From: Ruegeria halocynthiae
GTDB taxonomy: Bacteria; Pseudomonadota; Alphaproteobacteria; Rhodobacterales; Rhodobacteraceae
DNA length: 64,000 nt
Direction of reading: 5' to 3'
Assembly: GCF_900106805.1 (NCBI RefSeq)
Contig: NZ_FNNP01000001.1
Location: 682,001-746,000 of the forward strand
How positions within the stretch are numbered: position 1 is the first letter of the stretch; each line of letters begins with the position of its first letter. Shown here one piece after another: positions 16,181-25,242 of the stretch. Made by a program: the position numbers and the translations under genes. Under the pieces are notes generated by a model. That model was not told where the DNA came from, searched no databases, and saw only the letters and a program-made list of their open reading frames with translations.

Positions 16181-18853
16181 ATGCCCACGCTGAACGATAT
16201 TCGATCGACCTTTCTGAACTATTTTGACAAGCAGGGCCACGAAGTGGTTGCATCCAGCCCGTTGGTGCCGCGTAACGATCCGACACTGATGTTCGTGAAC
16301 TCGGGCATGGTGCAGTTCAAGAATCTGTTCACTGGCGTTGAAACCCGCGATTATCAGCGTGCCACGACGGCGCAAAAATGCGTACGCGCGGGTGGAAAAC
16401 ACAACGATCTGGACAATGTAGGTTATACCGCGCGCCACCATACGTTTTTTGAAATGCTGGGGAACTTTTCGTTCGGAGACTACTTCAAACCTGAAGCGAT
16501 CCCCTTTGCGTGGGAACTGATCACCAAAGAATTCGGAATCGACAAGAACCGTCTGCTGGCTACAGTCTATCACACCGATGACGAGGCATTTGAGATCTGG
16601 AAAAAGGTCGGCGTTCCCGAGGATCGGATCATCCGTATCGCCACGAATGACAATTTCTGGCAGATGGGTCCAACCGGTCCGTGTGGCCCGTGCACCGAGA
16701 TATTCTATGACCACGGTGATCACATCTGGGGTGGCCCTCCGGGCTCTGCCGAGGAAGATGGCGACCGGTTCATTGAAATCTGGAACATCGTCTTCATGCA
16801 GAACGAACAGTTCGAAGACGGCTCGATGGTGGAACTCGACATGCAGTCGATCGACACCGGCATGGGGCTTGAACGGATAGGTGCCCTGATGCAGGGCAGC
16901 CATGACAATTATGACACCGATCTGTTCAAAACCCTGATCGAGGCCTCGGCCGATGTAACCAATGTCGATCCTTATGGGGATCAGAACGTGCACCATCGGG
17001 TAATTGCGGATCACTTACGCTCGACTTCGTTCCTGATCGCGGATGGGGTTATGCCATCAAATGACGGGCGTGGATACGTTCTGCGCCGTATCATGCGGCG
17101 CGCGATGCGTCATGCGCATCTGTTGGGGGCCAAAGATCCGGTCATGCACCGATTGGTGCCGATATTGGTTCAGTTGATGGGCGCGCAGTACACCGAACTC
17201 GGCCAAGCGCAACCGCTGATCGAGGAGACATTGCTGCTGGAAGAAACCCGGTTCAAGCAGACGTTGGATCGTGGTCTGAAACTGCTGGATGATGAAGTCG
17301 CCAGCTTGTCCGAAAATGATCCTCTGCCCGGAGATGCGGCGTTCAAGCTGTATGATACATACGGTTTCCCACTTGATCTGACACAGGATGCGCTGCGCGA
17401 GAAGGGGCGGACCGTCGATACAGACGGGTTCGACACTGCCATGGCCGAGCAAAAGGCCAAGGCGCGTGCCGCATGGGTCGGATCCGGAGAGTCTGCGGAT
17501 CAGGTCGTTTGGTTCGATGTGCTGGACTTAGCCGGCGCAACGGATTTTCTGGGTTACGACACTGAGAAAGCCGAAGGTCAGGTAGCCGCTCTGGTGGTTG
17601 ATGGCGCTTTGGTTGACAAGATCGAACAAGATGGCAGTGGTTGGGTCGTGGTCAATCAGACGCCGTTCTATGGCGAAGCGGGCGGTCAGGTCGGGGACTC
17701 GGGTGAAATCCGCCGTCTGGATGAAACTAGGGATGTGGCGCGCGTCGCCGACACCAGAAAGTTCGCCGACGGCAAAATCTATGCACACAAGGTTACGGTC
17801 GATCACGGTACGATCTCGAAAGGTGACGCGGTTGGGCTGGAAGTGGATCATGCCCGCCGCACCGCCATTCGCGCGAACCATTCGGCAACGCATCTGCTGC
17901 ATGAAGCTCTGCGCGAAACGCTGGGGGACCACGTGGCGCAGCGCGGCTCGTTGAACGCGTCGGATCGTTTGCGGTTCGACTTCAGCCATTCCAAGGCTCT
18001 GACTCTGGAAGAGATGCAAAAGGTTGAGCGAGAGGTAAACGCGTTCATCCGTCAGAATTCAACGGTCGAGACCCGTATCATGACGCCGGATGACGCGCGC
18101 GGTTTGGGTGCGCAAGCCTTGTTTGGCGAGAAGTACGGGGATGAGGTGCGTGTAGTTTCGATGGGCAAAGCGCCCACTGGCAAAGGACAGGACGGTGATA
18201 CCTGGTCGATCGAGTTGTGCGGCGGTACGCATGTGCGTCAGACCGGCGATATCGGAACCTTTGTCGTGCTTGGTGATAGCGCCAGCAGCGCCGGTGTGCG
18301 TCGGATCGAGGCTTTGACCGGTGACGAAGCGTTCAGGTACTTGTCGGCGCAGGATCATCGCCTTGGCGCGCTTGCACTAGAGTTGAAAGCGCAGCCGGAT
18401 GATGTTGTTGCGCGGGTGAAATCGCTGCTGGATGAGCGCAAAGCTTTGCAGAATGAAGTTGCTCAATTGCGCCGGGATCTGGCAATGGCCGGCGGTGCGG
18501 GGCAGGGCGGCGGGTCTGAAACACGCGATGTGAATGGCGTGGCGTTCATTGCACAGGCGCTTACGGGCGTATCCGGGAAGGATTTGCCCGCACTCATAGA
18601 TGAACACAAAAGCCGATTGGGGACGGGTGCGGTGTTGTTGATAGCGGATACCGGTGGCAAAGCAGCGGTGGCTGCGGGTGTAACACAGGACCTGACGGAC
18701 ACGGTATCGGCGGTGGATCTGGTTCGGGCCGCTGTTGCCGAATTGGGTGGCAAAGGCGGTGGTGGTCGGCCCGATATGGCGCAGGGCGGGGGCAAGGATG
18801 CTTCGAACGCGGACGCGGCAATCAAGGCCGCCGAACAGGTATTGGGAGGATAA
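16181..18853 (+). CDS. alaS: Alanyl-tRNA synthetase
   Basis: AlaS charges tRNA-Ala and edits mischarged Ser and Gly. The 890-residue product has the class II catalytic domain ([51 protein letters not shown]), the editing domain with [11 protein letters not shown] (first zinc pair) and the [10 protein letters not shown] cysteine/histidine motif (second pair), and a C-terminal Gly-rich domain that includes GGAGQGGGS. All four editing-site metal ligands are present. The start [11 protein letters not shown] at 16181 is family-typical. The DUF1330 gene starts 1 nt after the stop, so the two are probably co-transcribed. Confidence 0.98.
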   Translation: MPTLNDIRSTFLNYFDKQGHEVVASSPLVPRNDPTLMFVNSGMVQFKNLFTGVETRDYQRATTAQKCVRAGGKHNDLDNVGYTARHHTFFEMLGNFSFGDYFKPEAIPFAWELITKEFGIDKNRLLATVYHTDDEAFEIWKKVGVPEDRIIRIATNDNFWQMGPTGPCGPCTEIFYDHGDHIWGGPPGSAEEDGDRFIEIWNIVFMQNEQFEDGSMVELDMQSIDTGMGLERIGALMQGSHDNYDTDLFKTLIEASADVTNVDPYGDQNVHHRVIADHLRSTSFLIADGVMPSNDGRGYVLRRIMRRAMRHAHLLGAKDPVMHRLVPILVQLMGAQYTELGQAQPLIEETLLLEETRFKQTLDRGLKLLDDEVASLSENDPLPGDAAFKLYDTYGFPLDLTQDALREKGRTVDTDGFDTAMAEQKAKARAAWVGSGESADQVVWFDVLDLAGATDFLGYDTEKAEGQVAALVVDGALVDKIEQDGSGWVVVNQTPFYGEAGGQVGDSGEIRRLDETRDVARVADTRKFADGKIYAHKVTVDHGTISKGDAVGLEVDHARRTAIRANHSATHLLHEALRETLGDHVAQRGSLNASDRLRFDFSHSKALTLEEMQKVEREVNAFIRQNSTVETRIMTPDDARGLGAQALFGEKYGDEVRVVSMGKAPTGKGQDGDTWSIELCGGTHVRQTGDIGTFVVLGDSASSAGVRRIEALTGDEAFRYLSAQDHRLGALALELKAQPDDVVARVKSLLDERKALQNEVAQLRRDLAMAGGAGQGGGSETRDVNGVAFIAQALTGVSGKDLPALIDEHKSRLGTGAVLLIADTGGKAAVAAGVTQDLTDTVSAVDLVRAAVAELGGKGGGGRPDMAQGGGKDASNADAAIKAAEQVLGG

Positions 18854-18854
18854 T

Positions 18855-19142
18855 ATGCCTGCTCTCTGGATAGCGCATGTCACAGTGACGGATGCTGAGG
18901 CCTATGGAAAGTATGCCGAACTCGCCGGGCCTGCGATCGCTGCGCATGGTGGTGAGTTCATCGCACGGGCCGCGCGATACGTGCAATTGGAAGGCAAAGA
19001 ACGACCTCGCAATGTGGTTGCCCGCTTCCCGTCGGTCGAGGATGCGGTGGCGTGCTACAATTCTGCCGCTTATCAACAAGCGCTCGACCATGCCCGAGGT
19101 GCCAGCGAGCGAGAGCTGGTTGTTGTCGAAATCACAGACTGA
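18855..19142 (+). CDS. DUF1330 family protein
   Basis: The 95-residue product matches the DUF1330 dimeric alpha/beta-barrel (ferredoxin-like) fold. It opens with a strand LWIAHVTVTDAEAYGKYAELAGPAIAAHGG and ends with RELVVVEI; the motif VARFPSVEDAVACYNSAAYQ is typical. The biochemical role of the family is not established. The ribosome binding site GGGAGG is inside the last codons of alaS, and the ATG is 1 nt past the alaS stop, so translation is probably coupled. Why it travels with alaS is not clear. Confidence 0.88.
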   Translation: MPALWIAHVTVTDAEAYGKYAELAGPAIAAHGGEFIARAARYVQLEGKERPRNVVARFPSVEDAVACYNSAAYQQALDHARGASERELVVVEITD

Positions 19143-19503
19143 GAATCAGGTTGCTTCTGTTTTAGGTGACGAGACAAGGTCGGTCCCTTTGTAAACCTGT
19201 CGATCCTTCGACAACATTGGGGCCGGTGTTTGTTATACCCAAAATCACATATTTAGTATTTATTACAATAATTTAGCCTTCAAAGTCTTCAAGCCAAAAC
19301 GACTTCGGGCGTTGTGATTGTGGCGAACTGCGCCATGATCTTGCGCGGAAATGGTCATGAAAAGTGACGAATTTCCGCCGCTTTTCCTGCTCAATCTCGG
19401 AAGCGATTGCGTGAGACCCACGGTTTACGGATATGATCCGATGAACTGATATGGGTCTGAACCACGCTGATCGTATGGATTGAGCAGGACTCGAGGGATC
19501 GGC
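19143..19503 (+). other. Gene-free stretch, 361 nt
   Basis: No convincing ORF. It holds a small inverted repeat TGTCGA-TCCT-TCGACA (about 19198-19213) without a T tract, then an AT-rich segment (19240-19277) that could hold a promoter for the cysteine protease gene. A TTG codon at 19480 is in frame with that gene but the ATG at 19504 has the better ribosome binding site. Nothing else was recognised. Confidence 0.5.
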
Positions 19504-20124
19504 ATGACAATAGTAGGCACAAGCATTGACGCCATTTTTAACGGCGCCGCCAAGCTGGGTGGCCAGCTCAGCATGGCTGCATTGGTCGCTGGATCACTCT
19601 TAATCGGTACAGAAGCATCCGCAAAAGATGGTGCATTCATTCAAACGATCGCTGCCTCTCCTCCACCTTCAGGGGCGCGGCAGCTTTGCAGACAATATTC
19701 CTGGGCCTGCGCGCAGAAGGGTGCAGCTTCGCTTTCCAATACGCAGGAAATGCAACTAGTTAAGCAGATCAACAGGCAGGTAAATGCCTCAACCCGGGCG
19801 GTGACGGACCAATCCCAATACAAGACGCGCGAGTTATGGGCGTTGCCCACATCAATGGGTGGTGATTGCGAAGACTTTGCCTTGTTGAAGAAGCGTGACC
19901 TGATCAGGGCGGGGATCGACCCTCGGAAGCTGTTGATCGCGACCGTGCTTGATACCCGCAGAAACTCACATGCTGTGTTGGTTTATCGATCAAGCCAAGG
20001 TGATCTGGTCTTGGATAATCTGACAAATAGCATCAAACCATGGTCTGCGACACGCTATCTGTTTCTTAGAATGCAAGATCCCAAACAGCCAAGGAAGTGG
20101 GTTGGCATATATGGACGAAGCTGA
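19504..20124 (+). CDS. Transglutaminase-like cysteine peptidase (BTLCP, LapG-like), secreted
   Basis: The 206-residue product has a signal-type hydrophobic segment (about residues 22-36) followed by ASA-KDG, so it is probably periplasmic. The catalytic triad of the bacterial transglutaminase-like cysteine peptidases is visible as C122 (GGDCEDFALLK), H156 (NSHAVLVY) and D171 (LDNLTNSIKPW). The best studied member, LapG, clips a surface adhesin under control of a c-di-GMP receptor. Neither a LapD-like receptor nor a giant adhesin is seen in this window. GAGGGA precedes the ATG. Substrate unknown. Confidence 0.82.
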   Translation: MTIVGTSIDAIFNGAAKLGGQLSMAALVAGSLLIGTEASAKDGAFIQTIAASPPPSGARQLCRQYSWACAQKGAASLSNTQEMQLVKQINRQVNASTRAVTDQSQYKTRELWALPTSMGGDCEDFALLKKRDLIRAGIDPRKLLIATVLDTRRNSHAVLVYRSSQGDLVLDNLTNSIKPWSATRYLFLRMQDPKQPRKWVGIYGRS

Positions 20125-20172
20125 CCATTAGAGGGCCGGAATACTTCTTAAAACAGCTCTGAGAATTGTTGG

Positions 20173-20205
20173 AACGAGGTAATGCGAAAGCGGCATTGCC
20201 TCGTT
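20173..20205 (+). terminator. Hairpin between convergent genes, possible bidirectional terminator
   Basis: Thirteen-base stem AACGAGGTAATGC / GCATTGCCTCGTT with one G-T wobble and a 7-nt loop. There is no good T tract on either side. It sits midway between the convergent cysteine protease and Gly/Pro-rich protein genes. Confidence 0.5.
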
Positions 20206-20255
20206 CTGACATTTAGCAGGCAACCATTTGCTCGGTCGCTGCACCAATAGCGTGT

Positions 20256-20753
20256 TCAGGTGTTGCCTGAATTCGAACCCGGACCTCCCCCTCCAGGGCC
20301 AGGCTTCTCACCACCCGGGCCGCCGGTTTTTGGGCCGCCATCGTCTTTTGTCGGGGGTTCAGGATCGGGTTTTGAACCGCCTTTATCGGAAGTTTCACGA
20401 TCAGGTTCAGACGGGCCGCCAAAGCCGTCATCACGCGATTCATCTGCATGACCGTCGCCCGAGCGGCGTTCACGTGCATTAAGGCTTGCGGTCGGAAGGT
20501 CGGTAAGCACAGCGGCGAAACCGGGGCAATCATTTGAAGTTCTCTCGAGGATCTCTTCAAAATCAGAGCGTCGCTGAATGTACTTCAGCATAAGTGTGCT
20601 GACAGTGCCGCAGCCGCACAATACGCTTGACGACACGGACTCTTTGGCTGTTTTCGCCGTGCACATGTCGGAAGCCTGCGCAGCGTTCGCCGAGATCAGG
20701 GGTAATGTTGCGATAGCAAATGAAACTGACAAAAGTTTGGATTTGATGCGCAT
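20256..20753 (-). CDS. Secreted protein with Gly/Pro-rich disordered C-terminus
   Basis: Not recognised. The 165-residue product has a clear signal peptide (MRIKSKLLSVSFAIATLP ... ANAAQAS, probable cleavage after ANAAQA). A short cysteine-containing domain follows (DMCTAK, VLCGCGTV, NDCPGFAA: four cysteines, possibly two disulfides). From about residue 90 the sequence is charged, then Asp/Pro/Gly/Lys-rich with repeated GGP and PGP units and no hydrophobic core, ending GSNSGNT. GAGGAG lies 7 nt ahead of the chosen ATG. It may be a periplasmic or surface protein; no function is assigned. It is convergent with the cysteine protease gene. Confidence 0.7.
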   Translation of the reverse strand: MRIKSKLLSVSFAIATLPLISANAAQASDMCTAKTAKESVSSSVLCGCGTVSTLMLKYIQRRSDFEEILERTSNDCPGFAAVLTDLPTASLNARERRSGDGHADESRDDGFGGPSEPDRETSDKGGSKPDPEPPTKDDGGPKTGGPGGEKPGPGGGGPGSNSGNT

Positions 20754-20907
20754 TGCGCTACTCCTCAGGTACTCGTTAACTATATTGCCGTATACAAAAC
20801 CGGCGTCACACTTCGAACACAATTTCCTCTTTCTACTGCCTAGTTTCAAGCAAACTTTTTAACGCGAATCTGTAACCTAGCTCACTCACAAGGTGATTTT
20901 CTCATAA

Positions 20908-20946
20908 AAACAAAAAGAAGACCTGACGTAGCGGCAGGTCTTCTTT
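20908..20946 (-). terminator. Rho-independent terminator of typA
   Basis: Twelve-base perfect stem AAAGAAGACCTG / CAGGTCTTCTTT with a 9-nt loop (20914-20946). On the minus strand it is followed by TTTTTGTTTTT-like sequence (complement of 20900-20916), so it ends typA transcription about 80 nt after its stop. Confidence 0.92.
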
Positions 20947-21024
20947 GTAGATATCGTTTCCTGTTTGGCGCAAAAATGTCACAAATGCGGCATTGTTTCC
21001 AAATCTCGGGCGAATTGACAGTGA

Positions 21025-22842
21025 TCAGGCTGATCTGGACATCCGTTTACGCTCGTGCGGATCAAGATAACGTTTGCGAAGACGGATTGCGTTTGGTGTG
21101 ACCTCAACAAGTTCGTCGTCGTCAATATAGGCGATGGCTTCTTCCAGAGAGAACTGGATATGAGGCGTGAGCCTAACCGCATCGTCCGAGCCACTGGCGC
21201 GCACGTTGGTCAGTTTCTTACCTTTCAGTGGGTTCACCTCTAGATCATTGTCCCGGGAATGTTCGCCGATCACCATGCCTTGATAGACGTCCGTTTGCGG
21301 TCCGACAAACATGCGACCCCGCTCTTCCAAGTTCCAAAGCGCATAAGCAACTGCTTGTCCGTTCTCCATCGAGATCAGAACCCCTGCGCGTCGACCGGGG
21401 ATTTGACCTTTATGAGCCGCCCAGCCATGGAACACGCGGTTCAGAACGCCGGTACCACGGGTATCTGTCAGAAATTCTCCGTGATATCCGATCAGGCCAC
21501 GTGAGGGCACGTGCGCAATGATCCTGGTCTTGCCAGCACCGGCAGGGCGCATCTCGGCCAACTCGCCTTTGCGCGTGCCTGTGATTTTTTCGATGACGGC
21601 GCCCGAGAATTCATCGTCGACGTCGATCGTGACCTCTTCGATCGGCTCAAGACGTTGGCCATCTTCTTCCCGGAACAGAACCTGCGGGCGCGAGATGCTT
21701 AGCTCAAATCCTTCGCGGCGCATGTTCTCGATCAGAACACCCATCTGAAGCTCTCCGCGGCCTGCGACCTCGAAAGCCTCGCCGCCGGGCGTGTCGGTGA
21801 TGCGGATAGCGACGTTCGATTCGGCCTCTTTCATCAGCCGTTCGCGGATGACGCGGGACTGGACCTTTTTGCCGTCGCGTCCGGCCTGTGGGGAATCGTT
21901 AATGCCGAAGGTCACCGTGATGGTCGGCGGGTCGATTGGTTGAGCAGGCAGAGCTTCATCCACCTGAGGAGAAACGAGTGAATCAGCCACGGTCGCCTTG
22001 CTCATGCCTGCGATGGTGACGATATCGCCTGCCTCGGCAACCTCGATCGGCTGCTGTGCGAGGCCACGGAAAGCCAGAATCTTCGAGGCGCGGAAACTCT
22101 CGATCAGCGTGCCGTCGCGGCTGAGTGCCTTGAGGCTGTCACCCGCTTTCAGCGTACCGCTTTCGACACGGCCAGTCAGGATGCGGCCGATGAACGGGTC
22201 GCTGCCCAGCGTGGTGGCGAGCATTCGGAAGGGGTCGTCTTTTTGCTCGGCCTGCTTTGGGGCCGGAACATGCTCGACAATCAGATCAAATAGGGCAGAA
22301 AGATCCTGCCGCGGACCATCAAGTTCCATATCGGCCCAGCCAGATCGGCCCGAGGCATACATGGCCGGGAAATCCAGCTGATCATCGTCGGCGCCAAGGT
22401 TGGCGAACAGATCAAAGCACTCATCCAGCGCGCGATCAGGTTCGGCATCGGGCTTATCGACCTTATTCAGTACGACGATCGGGCGCAGACCCAGCGCCAG
22501 AGCTTTGGAGGTCACAAACTTGGTCTGCGGCATGGGACCTTCTGCGGCGTCCACAAGCAGAACAACCCCATCCACCATGCTAAGAATACGTTCAACTTCG
22601 CCGCCAAAATCGGCGTGGCCGGGGGTGTCGACGATGTTGACCCTCGTACCTTTCCATTCGACCGAAGTCGCTTTGGCTAGAATGGTGATGCCACGTTCAC
22701 GTTCCAAATCGTTGCTGTCCATGGCGCGTTCAGCAACAGCCTGATTTTCCCGGAACGCGCCGGATTGTTTGAGCAGCTCATCCACCAGGGTCGTCTTGCC
22801 GTGGTCCACGTGAGCGATGATTGCGATATTGCGCAGGTCCAT
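21025..22842 (-). CDS. typA: Translational GTPase TypA/BipA
   Basis: TypA is an EF-G-like ribosome-binding GTPase needed for ribosome assembly and growth under stress and cold. The 605-residue product has the G1 motif [17 protein letters not shown]2/G3 ERERGITI and [17 protein letters not shown]4 [13 protein letters not shown], then domains II, III and V and the BipA-specific C-terminal domain, ending [17 protein letters not shown]. Length agrees with the family. The ribosome binding site is weak. It is a single-gene unit with a strong terminator. Confidence 0.97.
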   Translation of the reverse strand: MDLRNIAIIAHVDHGKTTLVDELLKQSGAFRENQAVAERAMDSNDLERERGITILAKATSVEWKGTRVNIVDTPGHADFGGEVERILSMVDGVVLLVDAAEGPMPQTKFVTSKALALGLRPIVVLNKVDKPDAEPDRALDECFDLFANLGADDDQLDFPAMYASGRSGWADMELDGPRQDLSALFDLIVEHVPAPKQAEQKDDPFRMLATTLGSDPFIGRILTGRVESGTLKAGDSLKALSRDGTLIESFRASKILAFRGLAQQPIEVAEAGDIVTIAGMSKATVADSLVSPQVDEALPAQPIDPPTITVTFGINDSPQAGRDGKKVQSRVIRERLMKEAESNVAIRITDTPGGEAFEVAGRGELQMGVLIENMRREGFELSISRPQVLFREEDGQRLEPIEEVTIDVDDEFSGAVIEKITGTRKGELAEMRPAGAGKTRIIAHVPSRGLIGYHGEFLTDTRGTGVLNRVFHGWAAHKGQIPGRRAGVLISMENGQAVAYALWNLEERGRMFVGPQTDVYQGMVIGEHSRDNDLEVNPLKGKKLTNVRASGSDDAVRLTPHIQFSLEEAIAYIDDDELVEVTPNAIRLRKRYLDPHERKRMSRSA

Positions 22843-22918
22843 GAGAGGTCAGCCTTTGAACGGGAAGTTGCCGCGCGCATAACGCGGCGCGACAAAATAT
22901 ACCAGCCCTAACCGCCGC

Positions 22919-23293
22919 TCAGTGACCTGCAGTTGCAGAAAACAGGTGGATGACAAGGATACCGCCAAGAATCATGGCCAGACCCAGAACCGCTGGCCAA
23001 TCGAGTCGCTGACCGAAGACCAGAAACCCGATCAGCGCGATTAGGGCGATCCCAAGGCCAGACCAGATCGCATAGACAATACCGACCGGCATGACCTTGA
23101 GCGTAAGAGCCATAAGGTAAAAAGCGAAACCATAGCCAATCACAACCAGAACCGATGGCCAGAAGCGGGTGAACTGATGACTTGCCTGCAACGCTGTGGT
23201 GCCGATGGTTTCAGCGATGACTGCCAATAGCAGGATCAGATAGGTCTTGGGCACGAGAGTGGTCTTTCCGAAATGTCGCGGAAGATTGAGCAT
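22919..23293 (-). CDS. Small multidrug resistance (SMR/EmrE-like) transporter
   Basis: The 124-residue product has four hydrophobic helices and the SMR membrane-embedded glutamate in AVIAETIGTTALQAS (Glu28 in this numbering). It also has the conserved SMR segments YGFAFYLMALTLKVMPVGIVYAIWSG (helix 2-3, with Tyr and Trp) and GLAMILGGILVIHLF (helix 4). SMR proteins exchange protons for cationic drugs or guanidinium and work as dimers. A GTG codon at residue 14 (VPKTYLILLL, position 23254) has GGAAAG 9 nt upstream and would give a more typical 111-residue protein. Substrate class (Qac, Gdx or SugE type) is not decided. Confidence 0.88.
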   Translation of the reverse strand: MLNLPRHFGKTTLVPKTYLILLLAVIAETIGTTALQASHQFTRFWPSVLVVIGYGFAFYLMALTLKVMPVGIVYAIWSGLGIALIALIGFLVFGQRLDWPAVLGLAMILGGILVIHLFSATAGH

Positions 23294-23440
23294 ATTTGCC
23301 AGCGTTCGGGCAAGCGAATTCGGGTAGCTCAGGCCGACGCTGTATCTTTACCAAAGGTCAGGTAAACCTGACTATTCTGAATTTGCCATTTGTGTTAGCT
23401 GGTTTACAGATTTTAGTTTGTTTTTAACGAGTTTGATAAA

Positions 23441-23572
23441 ATGACTGCTTTTGCAAAATCCGTCGTTATCGTTTCGATATTGATTGTGGCGTTAGGGTGG
23501 CTTGCAGACGGGGGGTCCGTCGACATTGATGCAGCCCAGAATGTTGATAGGTTATCGGGTTTTCCAGTTTAA
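23441..23572 (+). CDS. 43-residue ORF with one hydrophobic segment, followed by a terminator
   Basis: Not recognised. ATG at 23441 opens a 43-codon frame with a signal-anchor-like N-terminus (MTAFAKSVVIVSILIVALGW) and a short polar tail rich in Asp. A membrane-anchored or secreted microprotein is possible. Its ribosome binding site is weak. A strong rho-independent terminator follows 23 nt after the stop, which supports transcription on the plus strand. The transcript could instead be a small RNA without translation. Confidence 0.4.
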   Translation: MTAFAKSVVIVSILIVALGWLADGGSVDIDAAQNVDRLSGFPV

Positions 23573-23595
23573 GCGCCGATCGGACGATATCCGCG

Positions 23596-23624
23596 AAAAG
23601 GAGCCTTCGGGCTCCTTTTCTTTG
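23596..23624 (+). terminator. Rho-independent terminator after the 43-residue ORF
   Basis: Stem AAAAGGAGCC / GGCTCCTTTT with the stable loop TTCG (23596-23619), followed by CTTTG. The A-rich left arm also makes it usable for the minus-strand gene that stops at 23653. Confidence 0.9.
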
Positions 23625-23652
23625 TTGTCGGGCGCTGTTCCGGGGATGGCAA

Positions 23653-23898
23653 TCACTGCTTTTCGATTGCCTTAACCTTCGAGCGATGCTCGGTCAGTTT
23701 TTTCACTACAAACTGCCGAGCCTTGCGTTCCGCCAACCTGACCCGGATTTCGGTCAGAAACGCTTCTTCCAGTGATTGTGACGCCGCCCCGAGGACTTCG
23801 CCAACTTCAACAAAGAATCGGTCCTCACCAGTCTCATCCATAACCTTCATCGTGTCCTCAGCCAGTCTGGCGGCGAGGGAGGTGATGGTGTCAGACAT
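23653..23898 (-). CDS. Small conserved-looking hypothetical protein, 81 aa
   Basis: Not recognised. The product is soluble and almost fully helical (SLAARLAEDTMKVMDETGED, EVLGAASQSLEEAFLTEIRV, then a basic C-terminus RLAERKARQFVVKKL). It has no cysteines and no signal peptide. Its ATG overlaps the hydrolase stop as TAATG, so translation is probably coupled. The two genes form a small minus-strand operon ending at the terminator at 23596-23619. No function is assigned. Confidence 0.65.
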   Translation of the reverse strand: MSDTITSLAARLAEDTMKVMDETGEDRFFVEVGEVLGAASQSLEEAFLTEIRVRLAERKARQFVVKKLTEHRSKVKAIEKQ

Positions 23899-24551
23899 TA
23901 GCGCGTATTCTCGGTCAGGCGGCGTTTTACATAATCCGTCACATCGGTCATCAGCGTGTCCATGTGGCGGTCCTGGAAAAAGTGATCGGCGCCCTCGACC
24001 TCATTATGAGTAATAGTGATCCCCTTTTGCTCGTGCAGCTTCCCAACCAGTGACGTGGTGTCTGCCGGTGGGGCAACGCGGTCAGACGACCCGTTGATGA
24101 TCAGACCCGAAGACGGGCAGGGCGCAAGGAACGAAAAATCATACATATTCGCAGGCGGTGAGACGCTGATGAATCCGGTGATTTCCGGTCGACGCATCAA
24201 TAGCTGCATACCGATCCAGGCGCCGAACGAGAATCCTGCGACCCAGCAGTGCTTGGAATTGTTGTTCATCGATTGCAGATAGTCCAGCGCCGAGGCGGCA
24301 TCGCTCAGTTCGCCTATGCCCTGATCATATTCACCTTGGCTGCGGCCCACGCCGCGAAAGTTAAAGCGCAGAACTGTGAAGCCCATGTTGTAGAAGGCAT
24401 AGTGAAGGTTATAGACCACCTTATTGTTCATGGTCCCGCCAAATTGTGGGTGCGGATGCAGCACGATTGCGATCGGTGCGTCTTTTTCCTTTTGCGGGTG
24501 GTAGCGGCCTTCCAGGCGGCCTTCGGGTCCGGGAAAAATCACCTCGGGCAT
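23898..24551 (-). CDS. Alpha/beta hydrolase (COG2945-like)
   Basis: The 217-residue product has the alpha/beta hydrolase fold with the nucleophile elbow GFSFGAWIG (Ser in G-F-S-F-G). The other expected catalytic residues are an Asp in the SSDRVAPP segment and a His in EGADHFFQDR. The N-terminal segment FPGPEGRLEGRYHP and the HPHPQFGGTMNNKVV motif (oxyanion region) are typical of this short bacterial group. Substrates of the group are unknown. It is divergent from iscR; the 178-nt spacer holds the ICE box. Confidence 0.88.
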   Translation of the reverse strand: MPEVIFPGPEGRLEGRYHPQKEKDAPIAIVLHPHPQFGGTMNNKVVYNLHYAFYNMGFTVLRFNFRGVGRSQGEYDQGIGELSDAASALDYLQSMNNNSKHCWVAGFSFGAWIGMQLLMRRPEITGFISVSPPANMYDFSFLAPCPSSGLIINGSSDRVAPPADTTSLVGKLHEQKGITITHNEVEGADHFFQDRHMDTLMTDVTDYVKRRLTENTR

Positions 24552-24596
24552 GTGTGCATTGGTCCTGTTTTTTGACGCGTCGGCCCTGAGATTATC

Positions 24597-24625
24597 TTGA
24601 CGGTAATCATCAGGTACCTTAGAAC
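24597..24625 (+). promoter_or_regulatory. Candidate sigma-70 promoter of the iscR-suf operon
   Basis: TTGACG (24597-24602) and TAGAAC (24620-24625) are spaced by 17 nt; the -35 is strong and the -10 matches four of six consensus bases. The -10 lies inside the ICE-type palindrome, which would allow repression by steric block. This is inferred by eye. Confidence 0.5.
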
Positions 24626-24633
24626 GGTTCTAA
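24619..24633 (+). promoter_or_regulatory. Iron control element (ICE), predicted Irr-binding site
   Basis: TTAGAACGGTTCTAA is a 15-nt perfect palindrome around a central G. It matches the ICE core TTAGAA-N3-TTCTAA recognised by Irr in alphaproteobacteria. It sits 96 nt ahead of the iscR ATG and overlaps the candidate -10 box. The suf operon has been proposed as an Irr target in related genomes (from memory). Confidence 0.75.
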
Positions 24634-24729
24634 TTACATTGTGTCGCATGAAAGCGCTGTCAGTGGGAGATACGCACTGGCTGCGGCGGCGTCAATGTTT
24701 TCGCGCAGTTCTTGCCTAGAGGGAATAAT

Positions 24730-25188
24730 ATGAAGCTGTCGACCAAAGGCCGCTATGCGATGGTTGCACTTGCGGATATTGCGTTACAATCCTCTGACAA
24801 GTTGGTCACGTTAGGCGAAATATCTGAGCGTCAGGATATTTCTTTACCGTATCTAGAGCAGCTTTTCGTCAAGTTGCGCCGGGCTGATTTGGTCAGTTCA
24901 GTACGAGGGCCGGGTGGGGGATATCGTTTGGCCCGCCCTGCATCCGAAATTCGTGTAGTTGAAATACTGGCAGCCGTTGATGAGACAGTGGATGCAATGC
25001 ACAAGGGTGCCGGTGCCTCGGGTGCATCGTCTGGCAGTCGGGCGCAGTCACTGACCAATCGACTTTGGGAAAGCCTCAGCGCGACCGTTTATGTATTCCT
25101 GCATCAGACGCGATTGTCGGATGTGATCCGAAATGATCTGGCGCCGTGTCCGGCTGTGCCCAATCTGTTTGCGGTCGTGGACGACTAA
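24730..25188 (+). CDS. iscR: Rrf2-family regulator IscR, Rhodobacter type with a single cysteine
   Basis: The 152-residue product is a winged-helix Rrf2 regulator (MKLSTKGRYAMVALADIAL, then DISLPYLEQLFVKLRRADLVSSVRGPGGGYRLAR). Enterobacterial IscR binds a 2Fe-2S cluster with three cysteines between residues 92 and 104; here that region is HKGAGASGASSGSRAQS, with none. The only cysteine is C140 in APCPAVP. Rhodobacter sphaeroides IscR also lacks the triad and is reported to hold its cluster in an unusual way. The start is the ATG at 24730 after GAGGGAAT. It leads the Fe-S operon and is likely its repressor when iron-sulfur demand is met. Confidence 0.9.
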   Translation: MKLSTKGRYAMVALADIALQSSDKLVTLGEISERQDISLPYLEQLFVKLRRADLVSSVRGPGGGYRLARPASEIRVVEILAAVDETVDAMHKGAGASGASSGSRAQSLTNRLWESLSATVYVFLHQTRLSDVIRNDLAPCPAVPNLFAVVDD

Positions 25189-25242
25189 GCTAATGAAGTG
25201 CTGGACTGCTCTGCAAAAACTTATGCTGAAAAAGATACATCT

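Noticed and set aside
16097..17014. 305-residue open frame on the minus strand
   Set aside because: Antisense to alaS, no recognisable domain.
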